A stretch of 64,000 nt of DNA from the NCBI RefSeq assembly GCF_963576675.1, contig NC_088911.1, forward strand, positions 82,489,256 to 82,553,255. The letters are read 5' to 3'. Origin of the DNA: Euphorbia lathyris (taxonomy: Eukaryota; Streptophyta; Magnoliopsida; Malpighiales; Euphorbiaceae). Shown here piece by piece: positions 36,050 to 47,953 of the stretch. Each line of letters starts with the position of its first letter. Position 1 is the first letter of the stretch. A model generated the notes under the pieces. The model saw nothing but the letters and a program-made list of their open reading frames with translations, was not told where the DNA came from and did not search any database. A program made the translations under genes and the position numbers.

Positions 36050-36429
36050 ATTAATCTCCCCTTCAAACACTTAAATACATTTAGTCCATAATCAAACTGG
36101 ACTACAAATGAATCATCACTTTCCCTATTCACAGTTTCAACGAAAACAAATTCAGCTCACTTTAATCATTCAGATAATGAAAAATAAATTCAACCCAAAT
36201 TTAACAAACTTCTCAATCTCCTTACAAAGTATTCAGTTCATTGTAGTACAAATTACATTGATTGAATGATCTCTGAAACACAATTTTCAATTTCATCTTC
36301 CATTCCTCATTCTCACTACCAGAATTTTCCACCTTCCGGTCGTCATTAGAGAGAGACTGAAAAAAAACCCAAACACTAAAATTATCAACTGGGTATTGAT
36401 TAAAATTCAAATGGGTGTGATAAACAAGT

Positions 36430-36740
36430 ATTGATTCAAAATTTAACACAGAAAATAAAAAACCCCCAAATTGAATGTATTCGGAATTTTGTAGCCTTGC
36501 AATCGGAACAACATTTCTTGTAGCCTTGCAATCGGAACAAGGGGGGTTTTGTAGCCTTGCAATCGGAACAACATTTCTTGATCTTAACATTCGTAATCTC
36601 ATCGTCGGCATTAATGGATTTTTGGATAAAAACAGAAGATGAACTCAAATCAACGAATGTAAAAAATTTGAATCAGTAAAATTAAATTGTTGAAAACTCA
36701 CCCTTTCTTTCAGACCCATTGGATCATAAACCATAATCTT
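36430..36740 (-). pseudogene. Captured GATA-type zinc-finger gene fragment
   Basis: On the minus strand, a start-like stretch (MVYDPMGLKER, 36702-36734) ends at a GTGAG donor. After a short intron-like gap comes SSSSVFIQKSINADDEI, then TNVKIKKCCSDCKATK, matching the N-terminal part of plant B-class GATA factors up to the first CxxC. Next is PPLFR (cf. TPLWR) and then a repeat of KKCCSDCKATK, caused by a tandem duplication of about 30 bp (three copies of TAGCCTTGCAATCGGAACA at about 36492, 36521 and 36552). The second half of the finger (CNACG) is absent. Exon borders are approximate and do not join in a clean frame. It cannot encode a working finger. Confidence 0.65.
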
Positions 36741-37130
36741 CTTCTTTGCGTGATTAGAGAGAGTTAGAGAGGACAAGGGTTTGATTATGCACTAAATGTA
36801 TGTAAGTGTTTGAAGGGGAGATTTATATATATATATATATATATATAGTTTTATTTTAGAGAGAGAAATTAAGAGAGAGGAGAGAGAAAGAAGAAAGAAA
36901 AAAAGAAAAAAGAAATCAAAGAGAGATGGAGAAGATGATATATTTGATTTTTATTTGTTATTTTGAGGTTTATTTGTGATTATTAGATAATAAGGAGGTT
37001 AATTTATAAAAATAAATAAATATAAAGATCAAATTAACTCTTTTTCCTTTGACTTTTAACACCGTTAGTCAATTTGGTATGTGTTTGCTAACGGAATGAA
37101 GTACATGGTACCACTTTGCAAACTTTTAAA

Positions 37131-37350
37131 CGCGTATTACCAACGGAAATCACTGGCGGAATCAAATCCGCTGCTAATCACAAGCGGAATAGCAACGGAC
37201 CAGAATCCGCTGCTGATCACCGATGGATCAGCAGCGGAAATCAAGTATGGTTGGTGACTTGTAATTTCACCGGCGAGATCGTTGGTAATGCAAAACGCTG
37301 GTGATAATACCAGCCGATTATTTTACACACCGACAAAATTCCGCTGGTGG
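37131..37350. repeat. CACTA left subterminal repeat region
   Basis: Several copies, in both directions, of CCGCTG/CAGCGG and GGCGGAA words, for example ATCCGCTGCTGATCACCGAT near 37210. They mirror the right side, showing that both belong to one element. Confidence 0.8.
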
Positions 37351-40300
37351 TGAAATAAGTAAAAAAATATATATATATTTTATATTTAATAAGTTGAAAT
37401 TTTGATATAGCGGGAATTCTCCCCCTTTTTTCATTTTACTTTCTAATCTCCCCCTTTTCTCTTTCTATCTTTCTATCTTTCTATCTGAAACGTCGAAGTT
37501 CTTTCTCTCTATGCTTTGCTCTCTTCTCTCTTTGTACAACCAAGCTTCTCCCTCAAACACCCACTATGTTCTCTTGCCCAGCTCTCTTTCCCTCACTCCT
37601 CCCTCTCTCTCTCTCTCTCTCTCTCCACTCTGACCATTGATATCAGAAAGCATCGTTTCCCTCTTTTGCTTGGACGAAGAAGTTGATGTGCCAACAAAGC
37701 GTTGAATTATTCTCCACTTTAGGTCAGTAAACTTCCTAAATTTGAATGAGTTTGGGTTAATTTTTAATTGGTTAGGTTTTTTCCTCCTCAATTTCATATT
37801 TCCCTTTTAATTTGATATTTGAGTTGATTCTAATTTTTATCTCGTATTCGCATTATCTGTTTACAGAAACATGTTATTCTCTTTTTTTGTGTGCTTTATT
37901 TATGCTTTATTTTAGATAATTGTTCTACCATTATTTGTTTATGCTTCATTTTGGTATTTGTGCTTCAAAGGTGTTGTTGAATTGAATTCAAGATGGAATG
38001 TATGGAAACGTGTGTGCTTTTCTACAACTGCTTATGTTTTACAGAAACACGTGGTTCTTTTTTTTTGTGTGCTCTATTTATGCTTTATTTTAGATAATTG
38101 TTCTACCACAATTTGTTTATGCTTTATTTTAGTATTTGAGCTCAAAGGTGTTGTTGAATTGGATTCAAGATGGAATGTATGGAAACATGTTTTTTGGAAA
38201 GGTTTGTGAATTCTTTAAAGGTAGAAGCCCCTTATTTAATTCAGTTGTACAATGAGAAGTTATATGAGACAATAAATATATAACTGCAACATCAACTTGT
38301 CTCTTGTTTGTCATTGTTGATTGATGAAGCAGATCTTGTATGATATATAAAGATCATGATGAATGTTTTGATATTTCTGACCTTTTGGTTTCAAATTAAT
38401 TATGCTGGACGTAAATTATTGTTTGAAATGCAAGCTTCTATAAGTGAGTAAGAGGATATATATTTCATGATTTTGCAGCGAGTGCTTGTTTTTATTTTCT
38501 GGAACTAATTTTTTTTGAGATTGCTGTCCTCTGATAGTGTAAGGTTTGCTGAAAGAGATAGCTTTGTTGGTTTGTGGCCTTTGTTATGTGAGTAATTGTG
38601 GTGCCATACAGGATGATGTACCATACACATCTGGATTAATCTCCTAACGCATGCCGTCTCAATCTTTACTCATCCAACTAAGGTTTACGAATTCTTGCCT
38701 TTCTTTCTGATTTATGTGTTGATTTATATTTAGTATATAATTTGCTCATTTGACAATATTATTATTTTGGGGATAAGGCCAAATTGGACTCTGACATTAT
38801 CAATGAAGTGCAGATTTGGTCCTAACGTACAAAATGGTCCAAATTTAACCTCAATGTTTCCAAGCAAGATTATGTTTTTGTCTTTGAACTGAATAATTGA
38901 AGTGAGTTTTGTTGGTGGTATATAGAGCGATATTATAGTACTCGGATTTGAATTGTGAATGAATGTTGTTAATCTCATATATAAAGAAGGTATGTGAGAA
39001 TTTTATTGATTGTGTTGAATGACTAGTACTACATGATATTGTTTTTTTTAGGGATAAGGTGTAAAAATACTCCTAACGTTTACTGTTACAGCCTGCTGCA
39101 GCCACACATACAGAAGGATCAATCTCACATTCTGAAACATTGGAGCACTTGGTAAGTGTGTATCAAACTATTCTAGTTCTGTTTTCTACAACGTTTCTAG
39201 TCCCTGTACAGTCTTCATTTTAGAGATATTAAGAATTAAATTTTTAAAACTTCTTTAAAATCCAAGTACAATACACCCATTCTAAATTAAAAATTATGAT
39301 AATTGAAATCTAGGATAATTGAATTGGATTAACTGGGTTGGGCATAAATTTTAGGCTTTTAGGGTGCGATGAAATGATTTTAGGTTTTTAGTGTTTAATG
39401 GAATGAATAACACGTCCAAATTTAATTAAATATATATAAGGATATCTTTATTATAATTGTTTTTGTTATAAAAGAATTGTGATTGTTGGTTGCTGTACCA
39501 AGACATCAAATATTCCTGCAAATCATAAATAGCTCTTAAGATGTAATGCTTAGGACTGCTTTCAACATAACACCTCAACGAAATGTTAAATTTAATGATA
39601 AAGAAAGAAAGAAAGAAAAGGGAAAGAAAAGAGAAATAATGCTACAAACGGACTTAATACTTACCACAACTATGAGAGAGATGGTGGTAGTAGAGTGGAA
39701 TAGAGAGAGGGAGGAGAAGCAGTGAGGGAAATTGGTCTCAACTTGTTCGTCCAACTAGTGCACCTCTTTTGACATTTTTCTCTTATTGGTAATATTTCTA
39801 GGCTCAGTTATTTGACAATTGACGGTGTTCATTTGAAAGACTTAAAACTTTTTTGTTGGTAGGATTGTGCTGTTGTTCATAATCATGTCAATTTTAAGTC
39901 AATTTATTAACACCGATTGGTGGTAAATTTTACATGCTTTCTGATGTTTAAGGGTTCAAGTTGCTTCAATGAATCTTATGTTGTTGTTAATTTCTTGTGT
40001 GCCTTTTCTTGTATGATTCCATTTTGTTTTTTTTTTAATGATGAAACACTGATTAAATGTTAATTATACTGGCCATGCACGTTTCCTTGCTTCATTGTCC
40101 TGCTGATCATGTAAATTTTTTTCTAGAGCAGATTTATTGTATCAAATGTCTAGATTTTTATTTTCATGTTAACTTCAGTAACCTAATCATTATAGCACAT
40201 TGAGCTCAACCCCAAGTGACCAATTTGCGTTTCTGCTGCAATGCTGTGAGAAATTGCGAGTCTTCTGAACCTTCATAGTGGAATTCTAGACTCTAGTTTT

Positions 40301-40369
40301 TAGTTATGAAGTTCATCTTTTAGCACTGTTATTTGGTCATATGTTTGATTTACCGTGTTACAATTTAGC
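37351..40369. other. CACTA internal DNA, left part
   Basis: No complete gene. There is a pyrimidine-rich leader-like stretch (37420-37640) with a (TC)n run. A tandem duplication lies at 37863-38200. An exon-like piece at about 39092-39151 is bounded by TGTTACAG and GTAAGTGT and encodes PAAATHTEGSISHSETLEHL; I do not recognise it. It could be part of a captured gene or of a transposase gene. Confidence 0.45.
37863..38205. repeat. Tandem duplication, 178-bp period
   Basis: ACAGAAACATG at 37863 and ACAGAAACACG at 38041 start two similar units, both containing TTTATGCTTTATTTTAGATA and AAGGTGTTGTTGAATTG and ending in AAGATGGAATGTATGGAAAC. Unit 1 is 178 bp; unit 2 ends at about 38200. Confidence 0.85.
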
Positions 40370-41080
40370 AAAATCTTGAAAGCACTCAAATACAAAAAGA
40401 TCTTACACCAACCTTTCTATTCTCTGTGTAAATGCTAGATTGATTGTTTTGTAATCATCTAATGTGTTCTTTAGTTGAAAAAGAACAAGTGTGTGATCAA
40501 TAGAAATATTGAGAGTGTTGAGCTGAGTACTTGGTTGTAAGTATTCAGTGGTAGAAAAATCTAAGTGTTGGGTTGTAGTACTTAGTAGGAGCTGAGTAGA
40601 CGAATAGAGGATGTACTCTTGCATACTCACTGCCTTGTAAAGGGTTTGTGCTCTACCTTGAAAGAGCTCAGTATTGGATTGAAAATCCCAGGAGGAACTG
40701 GGGACTGGACGTAGGCAGAGAGGCCGAACTAGGATAAGTCGTGCTGAGTAACTTCTAAACTTTTTCTCTCAATATATATATATATATATATGTGCATGTG
40801 TTTCTTGTTGTATTTACTCAGCTTATAAATTGTTAAAACTAAAACTGAGTAAATCTGAGTGCTAAGTTGGAAGCTGACCTTTCAAGTGTCAATTCCCAAC
40901 TCTCAAGTCAAGCAGTCTTAGTCAGCATAGAACTAAAACTGTCTGACTAATCAATCGCCCGTGCTGACCAACACGCTGAGTTATCAAACTCTTAAAATAA
41001 CATTAAGTCAGCATAATTAAAAGCGAAAAAGTTACATTAGTTCCTAACCTCCCCTTAGAACTAATTACTAGGGACCAACA
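40370..41080 (+). repeat. 5' LTR, truncated
   Basis: Matches 52092-52820 of the 3' LTR, with few differences over the stretch compared by eye, and ends ...GGGACCAACA. The first 735 bp or so of the LTR are missing: before 40370 the sequence is unrelated. Confidence 0.92.
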
Positions 41081-41082
41081 AG

Positions 41083-41095
41083 TGGTATCAGAGCC
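41083..41095 (+). other. tRNA-iMet primer-binding site
   Basis: TGGTATCAGAGCC, two bases after the LTR end. It is complementary to the 3' end of plant initiator tRNA-Met and primes minus-strand DNA synthesis. Confidence 0.95.
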
Positions 41096-41142
41096 TAAGC
41101 TCACTACTCAAAGATCTAACAATCTTGAGCTGATCCCGAAAA

Positions 41143-42892
41143 ATGGGTGAGAATAGCACTCGTTTCCTCCTAGGAAACCAAACAACACAGATACTCCCTG
41201 AGGGATTATCAATCACTAGACCTCCCCTATTCTTTGGATCTAATTATACATTCTGGAAGAATAGGATGAAGAACTTTATTCAAGCCACAAACATGAGTGC
41301 ATGACTTGCAATAGTTCAAGGTCCACATATACCTTATAAAACTGTTGATAATGAGAAAGTTATCAAGAGTGAAACTGAGTGGATAGAGGATGACCTCAGA
41401 AAATTACAAAATAATGCTTCGGCTATCAATATGCTTCACTGTGCTCTAGATGCTGCAGAATACAATAAGATTTCAGGTTGTGAGTCAGCATAGGAGATTT
41501 GGAAAAAGCTGGAAGTAACTTATGAAGGCACCAGCAAGGTCAAGGAATCCAAAGTAAATCAACACATGCGATTGTATGAGCTGTTCGAGATGACTGACAA
41601 TAAATGAGCTTAAAAGACTCGGTAAGAATTTCACTGAAGAAGAACAAGTGAAGAAGATCTTACGAAGTCTTCCCAAAATCTGGCAAGCCAAGAAGACAGC
41701 TGTAGAGGAAGCTCAGGACCTGACCACATACAAATATGATGAGCTGATCGGTTCCTTGCTGACCCATGAAATCTCCATGAAAAACTTTGAAGCTAAAGAA
41801 AAATCTGAGGACAAGAAACAGAAATCACTAATGATGAAAGCTGACTCCACAGAAGCTGAGTCAACTGATGATGAGGAAATGGCCATGTTTACTAGAAAAA
41901 TGAAAAAGCTGTTCAGAAGAAATGAAAGAAATAGTAAGCGGCCATACAAGAGAGGAGATAGATATAAAGCTGAGTCCAGTGACACCAGATACAAAAAGGA
42001 CAACTCCAAGCATGTCACATGTTATGAGCGCCATCAAACTGGGCATATTAAGTCAAGCTGTCCTAATCTGAAGAAAGATAAGAATGGAAGCAAAAAGGCA
42101 ATGATGGCCACGTGGAGTGACAGTGATGAGTCGACATCATCTGAAGCTGAGCAAAATGAAACAACCAACATATGTTTCATGGCAGATGATGGAGCTGACC
42201 AATCTCAATCTGAGCAAGCTGACCTCTCTGGAGATTCTGAGCAGGAGGAAAACAACAATGAGGTAACATCCTTACTTTTGCTTAGAAACGAAATGGTAAA
42301 TGCCCTGAGTGACTTATATACACTAACTAAGAAGTGTAACAAAAAGATTAAGGCACTCAGCAGGCGCTGCGATGAGATTGAGGAGATCAAGCTGAGTGAC
42401 CTCCGATATCTCCTCCAGGACAACTCAGATTTACATACCAACATGCAAATCTTACATAAGTTTGTCACGGAGGTTCAAACTGAGTCAAAGAAACTTAGAA
42501 AGGATGTCACAACTTTACAGAACCAAATAAAAGGTTCAACTAAGAATAAACCCCATGCTGAGTACTCAGGTACTGGTCAGCATAAACAGTTTACTCAATG
42601 TAGCTGTTGTGGGAAGAAAGGACACACAAAAGCTGTGTGTTGGCATAACAAACAGACTGTCCAATGTGACTTCTGTGGTAAGAAAGGTCATACTACCAAG
42701 GTATGCTGGCATGCTCAGCACAACAATGCTGATCACACTCAACATCACCCTCAAAGGGTAACTATGTGTGGCTTTTGTGGTAAAAGTGGCCATACTACAA
42801 ATGTATGTCGTCACAAGTTAAAATATGACTTTGCACCTGTTTACACTAACAAGAAAGGACCCAAAAAGAATTGGGTACCTAAAAACGAATAG
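41143..42892 (+). pseudogene. Copia gag with four zinc knuckles (broken)
   Basis: Capsid/nucleocapsid protein. Starts MGENSTRFLLGNQTT and shows PPLFFGSNYTFWKNRM, the usual copia gag start. Stops at 41302 (TGA) and 41491 (TAG) and a frame change near 41600 break the first half; from 41648 it is open to TAG at 42890. A degenerate knuckle (CYERHQTGHIKSSC, second Cys replaced) near 42020-42060 is followed by three regular C-x2-C-x4-H-x4-C knuckles in tandem at about 42600-42810. A Lys/Asp/Glu-rich coiled region lies between. Gag and pol are in the same frame. Confidence 0.88.
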
Positions 42893-42898
42893 TTTAAA

Positions 42899-45800
42899 AT
42901 GCAGGTCAGCTTGACATGCGTGGAGAAATCAAAACTTTGGTATATAGACAGCGCATTTTCAAGACACATGACAGGTGATGAAACTCAGTTCATCACACTA
43001 GAGCTTAAACGAGGAGGTAGTGTAAGTTTTGGAGACAACAAGAAGGGCAAGATAGTTGGCTCAGGAACTATCGAAGGTAACCCTAAAATTGAGTCAGTCT
43101 CCTTAGTTAAAGGTCTCAAATATAATCTTCTAATAGTAGCTCAGCTTTGCAAGAGTGGAAGGAAGGTTATATTTGATGATACTAAGTGTCAAATACTCTA
43201 GGGAAAAACAAATGATTTGATTTTAACAGCCCCTCGTGTAGAAAATGTTTACATGTTGTGTTTGGAAAAAGAATTTTCAAAAAGTATATGATTGGTGTCA
43301 AAAGAGGACAACTCTTGGCTATGGCATAGGAGACTTGGGCATGTCAGCATGGACCTCCTTGCCAAACTAGCTAGAAAGCAATTAGTTGAGGGATTACCCA
43401 AATTAAAGTACGAAAAAGATCAACTTTGTAATGCTTGTCAGCAAGGTAAACAAATCAAAAAGTCATTTCATAGCAAAAAGGTTGTCTCAACCAAAAGACC
43501 ATTGGAATTACTACATTTGGATCTTTTCGGACCTATCCAGCCACTCAGCATGGGAGGTAAGAAATTTTCCTTAGTTATTGTAGATGATTTCTCTAGGTAT
43601 ACTTGGGTCATCTTGCTGAGTAGCAAAGATGAAACATTTGAGATGTTTACTTCATTAGTCAAAAAGCTTGAAAATGATAAAGACCTAAGAGTAGCTCACA
43701 TTAGAAGTGATAATGGTGGAGAATTCAAAAACCAAATGTTTGATGAATTCTGTGAAACTAATGGTATTGACCACAATTTCTCTGCCCCTAGAACTCCTCA
43801 ACAGAATGGAGTTGTTGAAAGGAAGAATATGACAATAATAGAAATTGCTAGGACAATGCTGAGTGAAAATAGGCTTCCAAAGTATTTTTGGAGAGAAGCT
43901 GTCAATACAGCATGTTATATATTGAATAGGGCCTTGGTAAGACCTATATTAAAGAAAACCCCTTATGAACTTTGGAAAGGACGAAAGCCCAATATTGAAT
44001 ACTTTCGTGCCTTTGGGTGTCAATGTTTTATACTCAACACTAAGGATAATTTGGCAAAGTTTGATGCCAAAGCTGACGAAGCGATCTTTTTGGGATACTC
44101 AACAAACAGTAAAGCATATAGAATTTATAATAAAAGGACCCAGGTTGTAGAAGAGTCAGTCCATGTAGATTTCGATGAAACTGACCCTGCAGGAAGAACA
44201 ACTCAACACACAGAGGAAGAACCCAACTCAGCTTCGGCTGACCAGAATGGACATGCTGAGTCACCAGCACAAGAACTGACCAAAGGTAAAATCGAAACTG
44301 AAATTACCTTTGCTGACCAATCTGTCCCTACAGAGATTGTAGAAACACCTGTTCCAAACAACTCAACATTACCCAAGGAGATAAAAATTCCAAGAGGACA
44401 TTCAGAAAAATCCATCCTGGATGATGCCAACAACAAAGTAATGACTAGAGACCAGCTTAGAAAATTCCTTAGCAACGTTGCTTTCGTATTAGTTCATGAA
44501 TCAAAGAACTTTGCTGATGCTGAGCATGATGAGTATTGGATCAATGTCATACTAGAAGAGCTTGACCAATTCACGAGAAATGAGGTATGAGATTTAGTAC
44601 CTAAACCTAGGAATAAAAAATCCATAGGAACTAAGTGGGTTTTTAGAAACAAACTAGATGAGCATGGAAATGTAATCAGGAACAAAGCTCGACTTGTAGC
44701 CCAAGGCTATAGTCAGTAAGAGGGCATTGATTATGGTGAAACCTTTGCACCAGTTGCTAGGTTAGAAGTTATACGTATATTGTGTGCATATGCTAGTTTC
44801 ATGAACTTTAAATTGTATCAAATGGATGTCAAAAGTGCATTTCTTAATGGTTTTATAAACGAAGAGGTATATGTTAATCAACCTCCCGGTTTTGAAGATC
44901 CAAAATTTCCAAACCACGTTTATAAACTCAAGAAAGCCTTATATGGCCTGAAGCAAGCTCCAAGAGCTTGGTATGAAAGGTTGACCAACTTCCTGCTGAC
45001 CAGGAATTATGTCAGAGGAAAAGCTGACACAACCCTGTGTTGAAACACCTTTTCCACAAGATTTTGATTTGACAAAATCATCCATGATTAAGAGGCAATT
45101 AAATTTAAATGCTTTGATTTAATTGTACTAATATGTTTGTTCAATATTGAGTGCAAAAATATATATAAAGTAAAGACAGGACAAAAGTCAGCACAAGCAA
45201 AGCTGAGTAGAATGGAACTCAGCATGACAGAATGGAAGCTGAGTGGAGTAGAACTCAGAAGCAAAACGAAGCTAACTAAATTTGAAGACTTCTTCAGAAG
45301 CGTTTAAACTGAACGAAGCTGACCAAGAAGGAACTCAGCTTGGAAGTTGAACATCCGAAGATAACGAATAAAGCTGAGCAACAGTCAGGACAGCATGAAG
45401 GATCCGTTCACTAAAGGACAATCGCTGCCAATCTTCTGCACCAATAATTGGAACCTCGAAGACACACAAAAGACTAATTCCAAGAAACATGGGTCATTGG
45501 ATTATTGGTAAAAGACAACTGACGCAAAAAGACAAGTCTGGTGCAATAAGACAAAACCTGACGCCTGAAGAAATTAGAGGAAGGGAATGGCGGAACAGAC
45601 TGAAGCTGACCAGAATCTGTCCCCCAAAAGAGCCGTTTTGGTGTTAACGGTAACAACAATTCAAACGATCCAAATCTACACTTTTCCTTCTATAAAAGTA
45701 CAATGAAGAACCTTGGATAATTATCGAAGTATCAAAAGAAAAATACAAAGAGAGAAAATCTCGAAAGCACTCAAATACAAAAAGATCTTACACCAACTTT

Positions 45801-47409
45801 TCATTCTCTGTGTAAATGCTAGATTGATTGTTTTGTAATCATCTAAAGTGTTCTTTAGTTGAAAAAGAACAAGTCTGTGATCAATAGGAATATTGAGAGT
45901 GTTAAGCTGAGTGCTTGGTTGTAAGCATTCAGTGGTAGAGAAATCTAGGTGCTGGGTTGTAGCACTTAGTAGGAGTTGAGTAAACGAATATAGGAAGGTA
46001 CTCTTGCATATTCAACTGCCTTGTAATTGGTTTGTGCTCTACCGTTAAAGAGCTCAGTATTGGATTCAAAAAGCCCGGAGGACTCTGGGGACTTGACGTA
46101 GGCAGAGAGGCCGAACCAGGATAAGTGATACTGAGTAATTTCTAAACTCTCTCTCATATTGCATGTGTTGTTTGCTTTATTTACTCAGCATATAAATTGC
46201 CAAAGCTGACCTTGAGTAAATAAGTGGTGCTGAGTTAGAAGCTGATCTCCAAGAGTGTCAATTCTGACTAAAGCTGTCTTGAAACATATCTCACAAAGCT
46301 GACCAAAAGCTGAGTTAATAAACTCTCAAAATAACCTTCACTCAGCATTACTAAATGCGAAAAAGTTATATTAGTTCCTAACCCCCCATTGGAACTAATT
46401 ACCAGGGACCAACACCCTGTTCATTAAGAAAAAGGGTAAACATACCCTACTTGCACAAATCTATGTAGATGACATAATATTTGGTGCTACTGACGAATCC
46501 TTGTGTCAAGAGTTTAGCAAACAGATGCAGACTGAGTTCGAAATGTCTATGATGGGAGAACTCAGCTTCTTCCTTGGACTTTAGATCAAGCAAGGTAAGA
46601 ACGACATCTTCATTAGTCAGTCCAAGTACACCAAGGAGATGTTAAAGAAATTTGATATGGAAGACTGTAAGCCCATATCAACCCCTATGGGTACTGATAC
46701 TGTCCTATGCAAAGATGAGAAAAGTAAGTCAATAGATAGTAAACTTTATCGAGGTATGATAGGATCCTTACTTTATCTCACTACTAGTAGACCTGATATA
46801 CAGTACTTAGTATGTTATTGTGCAAGATATCAAGCTGACCCAAGGGAATCTCACTTAATTGCTGTAAAAAGAATTTTTAGATATTTGCAGAGCTCAGTTG
46901 ATGCAGGTTTGTGGTATCTAGCCTCAAATGACTTCACACTCATAGGATACACTGATGCTGACTATGGACGGGATAACCTAGAGCGTAAGAGTACTTCAGG
47001 AGGATGCCATTTTCTTGGAAGCTGTCTAGTATCCTGGTTCAGCAAGAAGCAGTCATCAGTTGCTCTGTCTACAACTGAAGCTGAGTACGTTGCTGCTGGA
47101 AGCTGTGTAGCTCAAGTCCTATGGATAAAGCAACAGCTTGAGGATTATGGAGTAAGAACTGAGACAATAGAGATCAAATGTGACAACAAAAGTGCCATTG
47201 ATCTATCCAAGAATCCTATTCAACACAGCAGGATGAAGCATGTCAGCATAAGACATCACTTCATCAGAGATCACGTACTAAAGGGTGAGATCAAGCTGAC
47301 TTATGTGCCAATAAATGAACAGCTTGCAGATATCTTCACCAAGCCCTTGGCTCGTGAACAATTTAATATACTAAGGGAAGATATCGGTATGTCTAATCCT
47401 CTTCAATAA
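42899..47409 (+). pseudogene. Copia pol: protease, integrase, RT, RNase H (broken)
   Basis: Protease: YIDSAFSRHMTG near 42940 (family: DSG, here DSA). Integrase: zinc part from WHRRLGHVS (43320) to CNACQQGK (43430), then core with DLFGP (43520), RSDNGGEF (43710) and QQNGVVERK (43805). RT: KARLVAQGYSQ (44690), [10 protein letters not shown] (44825), [11 protein letters not shown] (44940), then the solo LTR, then YVDDIIFG (46465). RNase H: STTEAEYVAAG (47075) to the end at IGMSNPLQ. In-frame stops lie at 43199, 43289, 44588, 44717 and 46582. Apart from the solo LTR the frame is otherwise kept. Confidence 0.92.
45038..46414 (+). mobile_element. Solo LTR of the same copia family
   Basis: A complete LTR (TGTTGAAACACC to GGGACCAACA, 1377 bp) inserted in the RT domain. 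A perfect 5-bp duplication CCCTG lies at 45033-45037 and 46415-46419, as copia integrase makes. It has no internal region, so it arose by LTR-LTR recombination after insertion of a full element. Confidence 0.95.
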
Positions 47410-47953
47410 TTCTAAGTATTTGAATAAATGATGAGTGATTGTCATGCTGACTGATATCAATCTAGTAACTACTGCACATTGAGCTTAATAGTCTATGCTG
47501 AGTAGATACAAATGCTGAGTAAATATTATGTGCTGAGTAGATAAACATATTGAGTAATCATCTTATGCTGAGTAGATGTACATGCTGTGTGATTAACGTA
47601 TGTTGAGTTACTAAGAGATAGGAAATCCATCTACGTAGAATTAAATACTCAGTATCACAAACGACTCATATTCTGGCAAACTGAGTAAATGCCCACTTGC
47701 ACCGATAAACAATGACACGTGTAACAAATCATGCCTAGGAAAACGCAAGTAATAATGAATACCCATGCGCCGAACCTGTCATAAATGGCAGAATCATTGT
47801 CGATTAAAGTCCCAAGATGAAAACGGCTAGTTCATTAATGACTCAAAACTCTATAAGTAGTGGAAGGATCCCCACTCATTACTCTTTACGCTTACGATCT
47901 TCTGTAATCGAACCCTTCTCTCTCCCTAAACCTCAAAATCTTCATCTGTAACT

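Noticed and set aside
36489..36580. Short regular repeats, considered as a CRISPR-like array
   Set aside because: Only three copies with 8-10-bp spacing in a plant nuclear element; explained by tandem duplication in a gene fragment.
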